This document shows positions 5,449-6,655 of a stretch of 6,655 nt of DNA, one piece after another. Below the pieces are notes generated by a model, which searched no databases, was not told the origin of the DNA, and was given only the letters and a program-made list of their open reading frames with translations. Position numbers and translations under genes: made by a program. The stretch comes from Deltaproteobacteria bacterium (lineage in GTDB: Bacteria > Desulfobacterota > DSM-4660 > Desulfatiglandales > B25-G16), in assembly GCA_003646875.1 (NCBI GenBank), contig QMLT01000098.1, forward strand, positions 1 to 6,655. The letters run 5' to 3'. Numbering within the stretch: position 1 is the first letter of the stretch; each line of letters starts with the position of its first letter.

Positions 5449-6655
5449 ATGAAGAGCTCGATAACCCAGCAGACGTGGGAGAAACTCATGCCTCAGGAGG
5501 GGTATGATACTTTTCCGAAGCTTATGCGGCGAAATTACCGGAAGATGGGTGATAAAGTAGCATATCGGTATAAGGATTTTGGAATCTGGCAGGAATTAAC
5601 CTGGAAGGATAACCATGAGCGCATAAAGGCATTCGCTGGCGGCCTTGCAAGCTTAGGCTTTGGAGCTGGAGATCGTATTGCTATTTGCGGTGAGAATGCG
5701 CCTGAGTGGTTTTTCGGCCAATTAGCCGCTCAATCTTTAGGGGGTATATCTGTAGGATTATACACCGATGCAACCCCTAAGGAGTTACAATACATTATTG
5801 CCCACTGTGAAGCCAGGATCGTTCTGGTTGATGATCAGGAGCAGGTGGATAAAATCCTTTCTATCAAGGAAGAGATCCCCAAGGTTGAAAAATTGATTTA
5901 CTGGATTGCTAAGGGGATGTGGAGTTATGATGATCCCTGGTTCATAGGCTTTGATGATATTATGGAAATAGGAAAGGAATATGAAAAGGATCACCCTGAT
6001 TTTTTTTATAAATCCATTGATTCGACAGATGCGGATAGTATAGCTGTGCTCCTGTATACTTCCGGCACTACCGGACTCCCAAAGGGGTCGATGGTTAGCT
6101 ACAAAAACCTCTTATCAATTTACAAAGGATGGGATGAGGCCTTACCCTGGAGAGAGAAAGATGAAAACCTCTCCTTTTTGCCTCCTGCATGGATCGGCGA
6201 ACAGATCTTTACCGTAGCCCCAAATTTGGTAAAGGGTATTGTGGTTAATTTTATAGAAAAGGCAGAGACTATACAATCTGATCTCCGAGAGGTAGGCCCG
6301 AAGGTTATTCTGTTTGGGGCAAGACAATGGGAGATGGTCTGTTCCGAGATCCAATCAAAGATGATCGACGCGCCTTGGTGGAAAAAATCTGTGTATAACC
6401 TTTTCTTACCTGTAGGATATAGGTTGGCTAAATTTCAAGAGACTGGTCAAGTGATTCCCTGGTACTGGAAGGTATTGAGATTTATCGCCTACTGGTCTGT
6501 TTTCAGGGCATTGCAGGATAAGATTGGTTTTACAAAAACAAGAACCCCGATTACAGCAGGTGCGGCCTTAAGCCCCGACAACCTTAAGCTTTTAAGGGCA
6601 ATCGGTGTCCCAATTGTTCAGGGGTATGGCGCCACAGAGGTCTCAGGGCTTGACA
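5449..6655 (+). CDS. AMP-forming long-chain-type acyl-CoA synthetase, partial
   Basis: This enzyme of the ANL superfamily activates a carboxylic acid to an acyl-adenylate and then to its CoA thioester in the cytoplasm or at the inner membrane. The window holds 402 codons of an expected total of roughly 600 or more; the frame runs off the right edge. Visible marks are DTFPKLMRRNY (20-30), GIWQELTW (45-52), the phosphate-binding loop YTSGTTGLPKG (203-213) and QGYGATE (391-397), the adenine/acyl-pocket motif. The C-terminal hinge, the catalytic lysine and the small domain lie beyond 6655. The overall form, with GMWSYDDPW and a long Trp-rich insertion at about 300-350, fits FadD15/FAA1-like long-chain synthetases. 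The start is not certain: ATG 5449 has only a weak GTGAG SD but lies 11 bp from the previous stop, while the in-frame ATG at 5488 has GGGAG at 5477-5481. The acid could be a fatty or an aromatic acid. The neighbouring importer suggests the acid is imported, which is inference. Confidence 0.9.
   Translation, partial: MKSSITQQTWEKLMPQEGYDTFPKLMRRNYRKMGDKVAYRYKDFGIWQELTWKDNHERIKAFAGGLASLGFGAGDRIAICGENAPEWFFGQLAAQSLGGISVGLYTDATPKELQYIIAHCEARIVLVDDQEQVDKILSIKEEIPKVEKLIYWIAKGMWSYDDPWFIGFDDIMEIGKEYEKDHPDFFYKSIDSTDADSIAVLLYTSGTTGLPKGSMVSYKNLLSIYKGWDEALPWREKDENLSFLPPAWIGEQIFTVAPNLVKGIVVNFIEKAETIQSDLREVGPKVILFGARQWEMVCSEIQSKMIDAPWWKKSVYNLFLPVGYRLAKFQETGQVIPWYWKVLRFIAYWSVFRALQDKIGFTKTRTPITAGAALSPDNLKLLRAIGVPIVQGYGATEVSGLD
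5477..5481 (+). promoter_or_regulatory. Alternative ribosome binding site in the acyl-CoA synthetase gene
   Basis: GGGAG lies six bases before the in-frame ATG at 5488 (residue 14 of the long form). It is a better SD than the GTGAG before ATG 5449. A start at 5488 would still keep the conserved DTFPKL segment, so both starts are possible. Confidence 0.35.

Noticed and set aside
5785..6354. Minus-strand frames opposite the acyl-CoA synthetase (5785-5994 and 6142-6354)
   Set aside because: They are antisense to a continuous + frame carrying the adenylate-forming motifs.

Overview
The window looks like a stretch of a Gram-negative anaerobe's chromosome, most likely of the Desulfobacterota (former Deltaproteobacteria) type. 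This is inferred from gene content: a branched-chain-amino-acid-type (Liv/HAAT) ABC importer combined with a long-chain-type AMP-forming acyl-CoA synthetase, two lipoproteins with lipobox signal peptides, and a LivF with the long basic C-terminal tail I associate with that group. No rRNA or other taxonomic marker is present. All confident genes lie on the + strand.

Layout. Positions 1-452 hold no intact gene. They contain a decayed-looking minus-strand reading frame (29-286), a perfect GC-rich hairpin of the kind seen at IS200/IS605-type ends (370-390), an AT-rich heptamer repeat (402-422) and a possible promoter (394-421). Next come livM (permease, 453-1550), a 193-bp AT-rich gap, livK (periplasmic binding protein, 1744-2988) and livF (ATPase, best start TTG at 3005, to 3814). 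A LEA14/WHy-like lipoprotein (3843-4442) follows and ends at a 13-bp hairpin (4450-4483). After it come a small four-cysteine protein (4532-4753), a second lipoprotein that appears to be a diverged relative of the first (4847-5437), and, 11 bp further on, an acyl-CoA synthetase (5449 to beyond the window end) that breaks off just after its YGATE motif.

How the genes may work together. LivK should capture a small acid or amino acid in the periplasm, LivM should form half of the membrane channel, and LivF should supply one of the two ATPase subunits. The partners LivH and LivG are not in the window and must lie beyond it or elsewhere. The acyl-CoA synthetase could trap an imported carboxylic acid as its CoA thioester. 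The most unusual part is the pair of LEA14-like lipoproteins and the small Cys protein between the ATPase gene and the ligase gene. They suggest an envelope component added to an uptake-and-activation module, possibly for a hydrophobic acid. That role is inference; nothing in the sequence identifies the substrate.
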